Source of the DNA: Phycisphaerae bacterium SM23_33
GTDB taxonomy: Bacteria > Planctomycetota > Phycisphaerae > SM23-33
DNA: 7,240 nucleotides
Direction: 5' to 3'
NCBI GenBank assembly: GCA_001303665.1
Contig: LJUF01000171.1
Span: 1 to 7,240 of the forward strand
Part shown: positions 1-6,758 of the stretch, piece after piece
Numbering within the stretch: position 1 is the stretch's first letter
How the letters are laid out: each line of letters begins with the position of its first letter
The notes under the pieces: generated by a model
What the model was told of the DNA's origin: nothing
The model's database searches: none
Seen by the model: only the letters and a program-made list of their open reading frames with translations
Translations under genes and position numbers: made by a program

Positions 1-1727
1 TCGGCGCGGACGAGGCTGGCGTGCAGCCGGGCCAGCAATTGGTCGTTCTCGCGCAGCTTCCCAGGAGCCTCGGCCAGGAGTCTTTCGTACCGCCCCTGCC
101 AGGCCGGCTGGCAGGCCAAATCCCTCGGGTCAGGCAATGCCGGCGGCAGCAGGGTCCAATCACTGCGGGTGACGGGCCGCTTGCCCCCCGAGTAGCCGTA
201 TCCCGGGCCGCGAACCCTCGACGGGCGGCGGTCCCAGGAAGATTCCCAGAACCGCGCCTGGTCCTGCATCTGGCGGTACAACTCGACCATGTCGCTCACG
301 CCGCGACCGTAGAAGATTTCCGTGAACTCGGCGACGGTCTGCTCGATGGGCGCGGCCCCCGGCGCCCACCCGCCCTGGGCCATGGCCGCCCAGCCCAGCC
401 AGAAGGTCTCGTTGTGCAGCCCGGCATCGTCCCACCCGGCCACGAAGGTGCCAATGGGGTTGCCGCCGGCCCCGCTGGGGCGGCACGTGACCTCGACCGT
501 GTCGGCCAGGCGGCCGGGCTGGCGCCGACCGTCGCGGCCGACGTGGCTGAAGTAATTGGGGAACAGCTTCTCCTCGCCCTGGATGGGGCAGTAGGCCAGT
601 TGGCGGATGCCGCGGGCGTCGCAGGCGGCCACCATGGCCGGGTCCTTGCCGGGCGAGAGGATGCCGTCGATGATGCCGGGCGGCAGCATCTCGACGTGCT
701 CGGCCAGCACCGGGTACTCCACCCAAATGATGATCCGCCGGCCGTTCTTGCTCAGGTGCTCGTGGGCCGCCTGCACGAAGTCCACCCAGGTCAGCGAGCG
801 GTTGGTGGGGTTATAGGGCTTGCGATACTTCTCGCAGATGCCGGCGTAGTACACCTCGTCGGTGGAGACGTGGAAGAGATCAACCCCCTGCGTGGCCTGG
901 CACAGGTCGTCGTACATGTCGAAGATCAGCTTGCGGGCCTCCGGCTCGTCCATGCAGATCTGGTAATTGCTGCCGTCGCAGCGCAGGTGGGCGAATTCCT
1001 CGTGCTTGAGCACGTAGCACATGTGGGCCGGGGCCTGGACGTTGGGGACGATCTGGATGTGGCGCTCCAGGCCGTAGCGGACCAGCTTCTGCATCTGCCG
1101 GGTGGTGAACGCCCCCGGGGCGCCGATGATGGGATGGGTGGGGTACTCGAACTTGTCCTCCAGTTCGAACGACACCATGTTGAGCTTGAATCGCGCCATC
1201 CAGTCGAGGAAGCGCTTGAGCGTCTCGAGGCGGTCCTGGTGGTGCTTGGTGTCCCAGTGGACGAATCGCAGCTGGTATTCCGGCCAGTCGGTGATCGTGC
1301 CTTCCGGCAGCAGGAGCCGGTGCCTGCCGTCGCCTTCAAGCAGTTGCAGCAACGTGTGGACGCCATAGAACAGGCCCGCCGCCGCGTTCCCGACCAGCTC
1401 GATCCGGTCGGCGGCGACCTCCAGCCGGTAGGCCTGCTGGTCGCGCGGGTCGCCGGTGCCGGTCTCGACCGCGCCGGGGCGGATCGCCAAGCGGATTGCC
1501 TTGCCCCTTCTGCCGCCGCGCAGCTGGAGCCCGTGCTCGTCGCGCAGACCGTCCAGCAGCGTCCGGACGGCCACGCCGTCGACCGGGACGTCGGCCGCCT
1601 CCAATCGCCAATCCCCGCCCAAGCGGACGCCCCCGCCGCCCAGCTCCACGCACCGGGGGGTCGGAAGGACGGCATACCCACGGGCCCGAAGTTCGGTGAC
1701 AACGCCCTTCGCCGGCAGTGCACTCAT
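1..1727 (-). CDS. GH20 beta-N-acetylhexosaminidase, HexD-like, 3' end cut by window
   Basis: Probable retaining exo-hexosaminidase releasing terminal GlcNAc or GalNAc by substrate-assisted catalysis. The 575 visible residues begin with a GH20b-like domain (about 17-130), with a conserved-looking AAGLFYGVHTLLQLL stretch at its end. The TIM barrel follows from about 150: ELEDKFEYPTHP (188-199), PNVQAPAHMCYVLKHEEFAHL (228-248), FHVSTDEVYYAG (285-296) with the predicted catalytic pair D290-E291, and GWDDAG (431-436) with a likely substrate-gating Trp. The motifs 'YEDxF-Y', 'VLKHxxFAHLR' and 'DEVYY-G' resemble the HexD branch rather than secreted HexA/NagZ types. The N terminus has no signal peptide or membrane segment, so a cytoplasmic location is inferred. 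The start is ATG 1727, with GGGAG at 1735-1739 seven bases upstream. It is last in line after two antiporters (50-base gap). The reading frame is still open at position 1. Family call strong; substrate unknown. Confidence 0.9.
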   Translation of the reverse strand, partial: MSALPAKGVVTELRARGYAVLPTPRCVELGGGGVRLGGDWRLEAADVPVDGVAVRTLLDGLRDEHGLQLRGGRRGKAIRLAIRPGAVETGTGDPRDQQAYRLEVAADRIELVGNAAAGLFYGVHTLLQLLEGDGRHRLLLPEGTITDWPEYQLRFVHWDTKHHQDRLETLKRFLDWMARFKLNMVSFELEDKFEYPTHPIIGAPGAFTTRQMQKLVRYGLERHIQIVPNVQAPAHMCYVLKHEEFAHLRCDGSNYQICMDEPEARKLIFDMYDDLCQATQGVDLFHVSTDEVYYAGICEKYRKPYNPTNRSLTWVDFVQAAHEHLSKNGRRIIIWVEYPVLAEHVEMLPPGIIDGILSPGKDPAMVAACDARGIRQLAYCPIQGEEKLFPNYFSHVGRDGRRQPGRLADTVEVTCRPSGAGGNPIGTFVAGWDDAGLHNETFWLGWAAMAQGGWAPGAAPIEQTVAEFTEIFYGRGVSDMVELYRQMQDQARFWESSWDRRPSRVRGPGYGYSGGKRPVTRSDWTLLPPALPDPRDLACQPAWQGRYERLLAEAPGKLRENDQLLARLHASLVRA

Positions 1728-1777
1728 CCGTCTTCTCCCAGGAGTTTCGAATCGCTCTCAAGTGACGGCGGCCGGCC

Positions 1778-3466
1778 TCAGGTCGCTTCCCCGTCGGCAA
1801 GCCGCTGCCTTCGCAAGACCTCTTGCGTCAGCGCCCGGTTGACCGCCCGCAGCTCCAACATCCCCACAAGAATGGAGTTATCGTCGGTCTTGACCACCGG
1901 CAAGTAGTCCAGCTGCTGCTCGCGCATGCGGGCGACGGCCTCGGCCAGGGGGGCGTCCTCGGTGATGGTGTCCGGCACGGGCTGCATCACGTCCAGGGCC
2001 ACCAGCCAGTCCGCCAGGCCCTCACCACCGAAGCTTTCCTTGAGCTCCTGCAGCCTGATGACGCCGGCGAGCTTCTTATCGGCGTTGGTGACGGGGTAGC
2101 AGGTCGCATCCGTCCCAGCGATGGTACGCAGCATGCTCGCCACGGTGGTGTTCTCCGCGAAGGCGGGCGATTCGCGGTCCACCATGTCCCCGACGCGGTA
2201 GGAACCCATCAGGTCTTCTTCGGTCACGTTCAGGCCGGCTTCGCCGGCCCGCTGAATGGCCAGCTTCACGAACGGCGGGCCGAGAATCTCCACGATGAAG
2301 GTGGTGACAGCGATGATCGTGATAATGGCGGCGCCGTTGGGGCCGGCGAACCGCTGGCTGGCCACGATGGACAGCCCCACCGCCACGCCGCCCTGACTGA
2401 ACAGGCACAGGCCCAGGTACTTTCGCACGGCCGGGGCGGCCTTGGCCAGCCGGGCGCCGAAGTTGGCCCCCAGCATCTTGCCCGCCGTGCGCCCGATGAC
2501 GTACGGCAGGGCCAGACCCCACATCCATGCGGGCATCCCCCGGATGTCCAGGCTGGCCCCGACCATGACGAAGAACAACACGTACACCGGTGGGGCAAAG
2601 CGCTCGACGATCTCGAACGCCCCGCCGCTGCGGCGCGGGGCCAGGTTCACGAGCGTCGCGCCCAACGCCATCGCCGCCAGAATGGTGTCCACCTTCAGTG
2701 CCGTGCCCACGCCGATGAGCAGCAGCAGCGCCGAGAGGATGAAGGGAAAGGCCTTGTTGTAGTCGCGTGTGCGGCGCAGGAGAAAGTTCAGGCCCGCCCC
2801 CGCCGCGGCGCCCAGCCCGGCCCCCCCGACCAGCTCATATGCCGCCTGCCCCAACGGGCGCAACAGCCCCACGCCTCCCTGGCCCATCAGCTTGGCCACC
2901 AGCGAGGCACACACACTGAACAGGATCACCGCCAGGGCGTCGTCCAGGGCGACAATGGCGTAGGTCATCGTGGTGAGCACCCCGCGGGCCTTGTACTCCC
3001 ACAGGACGCTGACCGTCGCCGCCGGGGCGGTGGCCGAAGCCAACGCCCCGAAGAGCAGGCCCAGCGCCACCGACGTCACCGGCCGGCCGGTGACGACCAT
3101 GGCCATGGCCCCCACCAGCAGCCCCACCATCACAAAGGCGCCGAGCCCCTCGGCCAGCAGGATCTTGATGAACTGTCTGCCGTATTTCTTGAAGACCTCA
3201 CGGCGCAGTTCCCCTCCGATCATGAACCCGATCACCCCCAGGGCGAAGGCATTGAACGGGAGCAGCTTGTTCAGGGCCGCGCCGTCAACGACCCCTAGCC
3301 CGGAACGCCCCACCAGCAGCCCGATGGCGATGTAGGCAACCACGTGCGGGATGCGCAGCCGCTGAAAGATACCCGCCCCGAACGTCCCGGCAAAGATGGC
3401 GACCCCTGCCACCAGCAGGAGCGGGAGGTGCGGATGTGCCCAGATCGCCAGAATCTCGCCGCTCAT
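1778..3466 (-). CDS. CPA2-family cation:proton antiporter with C-terminal CBS pair (downstream paralogue)
   Basis: A 562-residue inner-membrane antiporter exchanging a monovalent cation (Na+ or K+) for H+. Residues about 14-408 hold some 12-13 hydrophobic segments of the Na_H_Exchanger fold. The unwound-helix motif SATAPAATV is at 144-152, the ion-binding pair D175-D176 lies in VALDDALAV, and K330 in GRTAGKMLGA resembles the conserved late-helix lysine of NapA-type proteins. An Asp-Asp pair is typical of electrogenic CPA2 exchangers, whereas KefB/KefC carry Gln-Asp; Na+/H+ exchange is therefore favoured but inferred. Residues about 424-480 and 490-552 form two CBS repeats (CYPVTN, YLPVV), which in other proteins bind adenine nucleotides. 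No RCK/TrkA-N domain is present. The ATG at 3466 has AAGGGA at 3471-3476. It lies 57 bases after its paralogue and 50 before the GH20 gene, suggesting co-transcription. Ion and ligand cannot be read from the sequence. Confidence 0.93.
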   Translation of the reverse strand: MSGEILAIWAHPHLPLLLVAGVAIFAGTFGAGIFQRLRIPHVVAYIAIGLLVGRSGLGVVDGAALNKLLPFNAFALGVIGFMIGGELRREVFKKYGRQFIKILLAEGLGAFVMVGLLVGAMAMVVTGRPVTSVALGLLFGALASATAPAATVSVLWEYKARGVLTTMTYAIVALDDALAVILFSVCASLVAKLMGQGGVGLLRPLGQAAYELVGGAGLGAAAGAGLNFLLRRTRDYNKAFPFILSALLLLIGVGTALKVDTILAAMALGATLVNLAPRRSGGAFEIVERFAPPVYVLFFVMVGASLDIRGMPAWMWGLALPYVIGRTAGKMLGANFGARLAKAAPAVRKYLGLCLFSQGGVAVGLSIVASQRFAGPNGAAIITIIAVTTFIVEILGPPFVKLAIQRAGEAGLNVTEEDLMGSYRVGDMVDRESPAFAENTTVASMLRTIAGTDATCYPVTNADKKLAGVIRLQELKESFGGEGLADWLVALDVMQPVPDTITEDAPLAEAVARMREQQLDYLPVVKTDDNSILVGMLELRAVNRALTQEVLRRQRLADGEAT

Positions 3467-3523
3467 GTCTTCCCTTCGATTATGGCAGCCAGCGGGACAC
3501 CTGGCAACCTGATGCCGGCCCGG

Positions 3524-5236
3524 TCAGGCCTCGGCGGCCTCGGCCAGCCGATGCCGCCGCAGGACCTCACCGGACAAGGCCCGGTCCACGGCCCGCAGTT
3601 CCAGCATCCCCTCCAGAGCGGAGTTGTCGTCGGCCTTCACCACGGGCAGGTAGTCCAGATGCTGCTCGCGCATGCGGGTGACAGCCTCGACCAGGGGGGC
3701 GTCTGCGGTGATGGTGTCGGGCACCGGCTGCATGACGTCCATGGCCACCAGCCAGTCCTGGAGGCCGGCGCTGCCGAAGCTCTGCTTCAACTCGGGGATG
3801 CGGATGATGCCGGTGAGCTTGCCGGCGGCGTTCGTGACCGGGTAGCACATCGCGTCCGTCTCGGCGATGGTGCCCAGGATGGTGGCCAGCGTGGTGTTCT
3901 CCGCGAAGACGGGGGCTTTGCGGTTGACCATGTCGGCGACCCGATAGGAATTCATCAGGTCTTCCTCGGTGACGTCCAGTCCGACCTCGCCGGCCCGTTT
4001 GACGGCGAGCCTCACGAACGGCGGCCCGGCCAGCTCCACGATGAACGTGGTGACCGCCACCATCATGATGATGGCGTCGCCGAGCTGCTTTCCCACCGGG
4101 CCGGGCATCTCCTTGGAGAAGCCGACGCTGGCAAGGATCGACAGTCCCACGGCCACGCCGCCCTGACAGAACAGGCACCAACCCAAGTACTTGCGCACGC
4201 TAGGCCCGGCCCCGGCCCAGCGCGCCCCCAGGTGGGCCCCCGCCACCTTGGCGGCGATCCGCCCCACCAGGTACGGCCCCGCCAGCACCCACATCCACAG
4301 TTGCATCCCCCCCAGGTGCAGCCGGGCCCCGGCCACCACGAAGAACAGAACGTAGATCGGCGCCGCGAAACGCTGGACGATGTGGAAGGCCTGCTGGCTC
4401 CGCCGGGGAGCCAGGTTCACCAGCGCCGCCCCCAGCGTCATCGCCGCCAGGATGAGGTCCAGCTCCAGCGCCAGCGCCCCGCCCAGAACCAGCGCCAGGG
4501 TGCCGATGGTGATGGTAAGCGACAGCTCCGGGTCGCGCACGCGGCGCAGCACGAAGTTCAGCAGGTAGCCCGCGGCCACCCCCATCGCCGCCGCCCCGAT
4601 GAGCTTCCGCGCCACCGGCCCCACAAAGGCGAAGACCCCGCCGGTGGGCGCCCCGATGATCCCGGAGGCGATGCTGAAGGCGAACGCATACAGGATCAGC
4701 GCCAGCCCGTCGTCCAGGGCCACCATGGCGTACACCGCCGTGGTCAGCGGTCCGCGCGTCTTGTATTCCCACAACACGTTCACCGTCGCCGCGGGGGCCG
4801 TGGCCGAGGCGATCGCCCCGATAACCAGGCCCAGGGCGGCCGAGGTCGCCAGGTCGCGCGTCACCAGCAGACCCGTCAGGCTGACAAGGATGCTCACGAC
4901 CAGGAACGCCCCGATCCCCTGCGAAAGCAGGATCGTCAGGAACTGCCAGCCGTGCCGGCGGAAAACCTCCCCTCGCAGCTCCCCCCCGATGAGGAAGCCG
5001 ATGACGCCCAGGGCGAAGAAATTGAAAGGCAGCAGGTTATCAATCGCCGCGTCGTCAATGGCCCCCAGCCCCGACTTGCCCAGCAGTGCCCCGATGGCGA
5101 TGTAGCCCACCACCTGCGGCACGCGCAGGCGGCGGAAAAAGCGCGCCCCGACCGTGCCGGCGAAAAGGGCAAAGCCGATCACTAGCAGGATCGGAAGCTG
5201 CCACTGTGCCTGAGGCGCTTGGACCTGGCCCCACAT
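3524..5236 (-). CDS. CPA2-family cation:proton antiporter with C-terminal CBS pair (upstream paralogue)
   Basis: Paralogue of the next gene downstream, aligning without gaps through about residue 371. With the start at 5236 it has 570 residues; the extra eight fall near 373-385 (around KEMPGPVGKQ), in a loop between late membrane segments. The transport core is intact: SATAPAATV at 144-152, D175-D176 in VALDDGLAL, and K330 in GRIAAKVAGA. The CBS pair spans about 432-488 and 498-560 (CYPVTN, YLPVV). ATG 5236 is preferred because GAAGG lies six bases upstream (5243-5247) and it makes the two proteins begin in register. An in-frame start at 5392 would add 52 Pro/Arg-rich residues and cover the whole gap after arfB. 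Probable role: H+-coupled Na+ or K+ exchange, perhaps gated by adenine nucleotides through the CBS module (inference). It is the first gene of the probable antiporter/hexosaminidase unit. Confidence 0.93.
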   Translation of the reverse strand: MWGQVQAPQAQWQLPILLVIGFALFAGTVGARFFRRLRVPQVVGYIAIGALLGKSGLGAIDDAAIDNLLPFNFFALGVIGFLIGGELRGEVFRRHGWQFLTILLSQGIGAFLVVSILVSLTGLLVTRDLATSAALGLVIGAIASATAPAATVNVLWEYKTRGPLTTAVYAMVALDDGLALILYAFAFSIASGIIGAPTGGVFAFVGPVARKLIGAAAMGVAAGYLLNFVLRRVRDPELSLTITIGTLALVLGGALALELDLILAAMTLGAALVNLAPRRSQQAFHIVQRFAAPIYVLFFVVAGARLHLGGMQLWMWVLAGPYLVGRIAAKVAGAHLGARWAGAGPSVRKYLGWCLFCQGGVAVGLSILASVGFSKEMPGPVGKQLGDAIIMMVAVTTFIVELAGPPFVRLAVKRAGEVGLDVTEEDLMNSYRVADMVNRKAPVFAENTTLATILGTIAETDAMCYPVTNAAGKLTGIIRIPELKQSFGSAGLQDWLVAMDVMQPVPDTITADAPLVEAVTRMREQHLDYLPVVKADDNSALEGMLELRAVDRALSGEVLRRHRLAEAAEA

Positions 5237-5242
5237 TCCTTG

Positions 5243-5247
5243 CCTTC
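5243..5247 (-). promoter_or_regulatory. Shine-Dalgarno site supporting the 5236 start
   Basis: On the minus strand GAAGG stands six bases before ATG 5236. It supports this start over the longer in-frame option at 5392. Confidence 0.6.
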
Positions 5248-5267
5248 GTTCATTTCGCGGCGGGGGT

Positions 5268-5283
5268 GGCCGGATTTCCGGCC
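5268..5283 (-). repeat. Hairpin in the leader of the antiporter genes
   Basis: Perfect inverted repeat GGCCGG / CCGGCC around a four-base loop, extendable to seven pairs with a two-base loop. It is about 30 bases upstream of the antiporter start codon. On the minus strand no T run follows, so it is not a standard intrinsic terminator. It could be an RNA structure in the leader or chance in GC-rich DNA. Confidence 0.4.
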
Positions 5284-5300
5284 CAGCCCGGTGCCGGGGG

Positions 5301-5323
5301 CGGCGGGTCTGTTTTCCCCGCCG
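5301..5323 (-). repeat. Second hairpin in the leader of the antiporter genes
   Basis: CGGCGGG (5301-5307) pairs with CCCGCCG (5317-5323) around a nine-base loop. In the minus-strand transcript it precedes the hairpin at 5268-5283. No T run follows it. I do not recognise a riboswitch class here. Confidence 0.35.
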
Positions 5324-5342
5324 GCCCTGCCAGGATCCGGCA

Positions 5343-5370
5343 ATTCTATCCGCTTCAACTGCCGCCACAA
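5343..5370 (-). promoter_or_regulatory. Candidate sigma-70-like promoter before the antiporter pair
   Basis: On the minus strand TTGTGG (5370-5365) is followed after 16 bases by TAGAAT (5348-5343). The -10 box is one base off TATAAT; the -35 matches only its first half well. It would give a leader of about 100 bases ahead of ATG 5236 containing both hairpins at 5268-5323. It lies after arfB, where a separate promoter for the antiporter unit would be expected. Weak evidence: the match was found by eye. Confidence 0.3.
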
Positions 5371-5375
5371 CATAC

Positions 5376-5390
5376 GCGGCTGCCGGCCGC
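5376..5390 (-). repeat. Hairpin just after the arfB stop codon
   Basis: GCGGC and GCCGC form a five-pair stem around a five-base loop, beginning 11 bases after the arfB stop. The minus strand continues with GTATGTTGTGG and not a T run, so termination here would be weak at best. It marks the boundary between arfB and the antiporter unit. Confidence 0.3.
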
Positions 5391-5401
5391 AAGAACAGGG
5401 C

Positions 5402-5818
5402 TCACTCCTGCGTCTGCTGGCGGAGGCGCTTGAGATGGCTGCGGCGCTTCTTTGCCTCCAGCCGCCGCTGCCGGGACGCGGCGGTCGGGCCGGTGGGAAC
5501 GCGCTTCCTGGGGGGCTTGGCCGCGCGGGCGATCAGCCCGGTGAGCCTCCTCAGCGCGTCGTCGCGGTTGGCCCTCTGCGTGCGGCAGCGGCTGGCCCGG
5601 ATGATCAGCACGCCCCCGGCCGTCATTCGCGACCCGGCCAGCCGCGCCAGCCGCCGCTTCACCTCCTGCGCCAGCGACGGCGAACCGGCCACGTCGAACC
5701 GCAGCTGCACGGCCGTGGAGACCTTGTTGACCTTCTGCCCGCCCGGGCCCGGCGAACGCACGAACTCCAACTCGATCTCGTCCTGGCGAATCGAAATCTC
5801 GTCGGTGACGCGGATCAC
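5402..5818 (-). CDS. arfB: Alternative ribosome-rescue factor B, peptidyl-tRNA hydrolase
   Basis: ArfB (YaeJ) enters stalled ribosomes lacking a stop codon in the A site and hydrolyses the peptidyl-tRNA. The catalytic loop SPGPGGQKVNKVST places GGQ at residues 26-28 when translation starts at GTG 5818, the same position as in E. coli ArfB. The predicted protein is then 138 residues, close to the E. coli length of 140. The short catalytic domain is followed by a basic tail (about 95-138; KRVPTGPTAASRQRRLEAKK) of the kind that occupies the empty mRNA entry channel. This tail and the lack of codon-recognition domains separate it from RF1/RF2. An in-frame GTG at 5923, adjoining the uppS stop, would add 35 residues unlike the family and would run through a terminator-like hairpin, so it is disfavoured. 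No clear Shine-Dalgarno precedes GTG 5818; function is secure, the start less so. Confidence 0.92.
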   Translation of the reverse strand: MIRVTDEISIRQDEIELEFVRSPGPGGQKVNKVSTAVQLRFDVAGSPSLAQEVKRRLARLAGSRMTAGGVLIIRASRCRTQRANRDDALRRLTGLIARAAKPPRKRVPTGPTAASRQRRLEAKKRRSHLKRLRQQTQE

Positions 5819-5856
5819 GCCGCCATTTTCAGGCAGTGGAAAAGGAATGCGAAGCC

Positions 5857-5885
5857 AAAAACCCGGCCGGCAGCCTTCAGGCCGG
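5857..5885 (-). terminator. Intrinsic-terminator-like hairpin after uppS
   Basis: On the minus strand CCGGCC (5885-5880), an 11-base loop and GGCCGG (5868-5863) are followed by one G and five Ts (5861-5857). It starts 38 bases after the uppS stop and ends 38 bases before the proposed arfB start. Stem, position and T run fit a Rho-independent terminator, though the loop is long and the T run short. It could reduce read-through from purA-uppS into arfB. Confidence 0.5.
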
Positions 5886-5923
5886 ATCTCCCACGGCGCG
5901 CGGCGCGGACCCGGGGGCCTCAC

Positions 5924-6697
5924 TCAAGCAGTGGTTTCGTTGACCCCGCCGAATCGGCGGCGGCGCCGGCAGAAGGTCTGAATCGCCTTGCGGAATTCCT
6001 CCTCGTCGAAGTCCGGCCAGAGGACGTCGGTGACGTAGAACTCCGTGTACGAAACCTGCCAGAGCAGGAAGTTGCTGATCCGCATCTCCCCGGCCGTGCG
6101 GATCAGCAGGTCCGGGTCGCAAATCCCGGCGGTGTCGAGGGCGTCGGAAATGGTCTGCTCGTTGATGCCCGGCGGGGCGATCTGGCCGGCGGCGGCGCGG
6201 GCGGCGATGGAGCGGACGGCATCGGTCAGCTCGGCCCGCCCGCCGTAGTTGAGCGCCAGGTTCAGCCACATGCCGGTGTTCGTGCGGGAGGCCTCCAAGG
6301 TGGCGTCGAGTTCGGCCAGCACCGAAGCCGGCAGCCTGTCGCGCCGGCCCAGGTGCCGCATGCGGACGTTGTTTGCCATTACCGTGGGGCGCTCGTGGAG
6401 GAGGTACTCGGCGTACAGGTGCATCAGGGTGTCGACCTCCTCGGGCGGGCGGCGCCAGTTCTCGATGGAAAAGCTGTACAGCGTCAGCGCCTCCAGCCCC
6501 AGCCGCACCGCCTCCGTGACGATCCGCCGGGTCCTCTTGGCCCCCTCGGCATGCCCGGCCGAACGCGGCAGCCCGCGGCTGCGGGCCCAGCGCCCGTTAC
6601 CGTCCATGATGATGGCCACGTGCCGGAGGAATCGCCCGTCGGGGATGCCCAGCGCCGCCCTGGCGGCGGCAACGGCTTGTGGTGAAGGACCGGTCAT
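5924..6697 (-). CDS. uppS: Isoprenyl transferase: (2Z,6E)-undecaprenyl diphosphate synthase
   Basis: Cytoplasmic, membrane-associated cis-prenyltransferase that adds isopentenyl units to farnesyl diphosphate, giving the C55 carrier precursor for peptidoglycan and other wall polymers. The 257 residues match the family's usual length. Visible motifs are HVAIIMDGNGRWA (26-38) with catalytic Asp32, SAGHAEG (46-52), LYSFSIENWRRP (73-84), and the C-terminal diphosphate-binding block DLLIRTAGEMRISNFLLWQ (196-214) with R200, R206 and S208. It then ends with the usual EFYVTDVLWPDF segment. Nothing essential is missing. The start is ATG 6697; an in-frame TGA only two codons upstream excludes a longer protein, although no strong Shine-Dalgarno is visible. 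It follows purA after 61 bases and precedes a terminator-like hairpin. The chain length made (C55 or another) is inferred from the family, not from the sequence itself. Confidence 0.97.
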   Translation of the reverse strand: MTGPSPQAVAAARAALGIPDGRFLRHVAIIMDGNGRWARSRGLPRSAGHAEGAKRTRRIVTEAVRLGLEALTLYSFSIENWRRPPEEVDTLMHLYAEYLLHERPTVMANNVRMRHLGRRDRLPASVLAELDATLEASRTNTGMWLNLALNYGGRAELTDAVRSIAARAAAGQIAPPGINEQTISDALDTAGICDPDLLIRTAGEMRISNFLLWQVSYTEFYVTDVLWPDFDEEEFRKAIQTFCRRRRRFGGVNETTA

Positions 6698-6758
6698 GAG
6701 TCAGCTTTCGCCTGGGCGGGCCACAATTCCCGCTGACGCGCGTTCACGTAAGTTGCCA

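Noticed and set aside
21..1907. Long plus-strand open frame of 628 codons
   Set aside because: It is antisense to the GH20 gene and runs into the antiporter; its protein is low-complexity in Ala, Gly, Val, Pro and Arg with no family motifs. GC-rich genes often leave such open antisense frames.
1823..3298. Plus-strand open frame of 491 codons
   Set aside because: Antisense to the downstream antiporter; the His/Arg/Gln-rich translation has no recognisable domain.
3344..5185. Plus-strand open frame of 613 codons
   Set aside because: Antisense to the upstream antiporter. Its similarity to the 1823-3298 frame merely mirrors the duplication on the opposite strand.
5182..5373. Minus-strand frame of 63 codons in the arfB-antiporter gap
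   Set aside because: Overlaps the antiporter start in another frame and shows no domain or conserved pattern.
5237..5392. N-terminal extension of the upstream antiporter from an in-frame start at 5392
   Set aside because: The extra 52 residues are Pro/Arg-rich, absent from the paralogue, and the internal ATG at 5236 has a good Shine-Dalgarno site.
5219..6685. Plus-strand open frame of 488 codons
   Set aside because: Covers arfB and uppS in antisense and has no motif of its own, whereas the minus-strand proteins show full family signatures.
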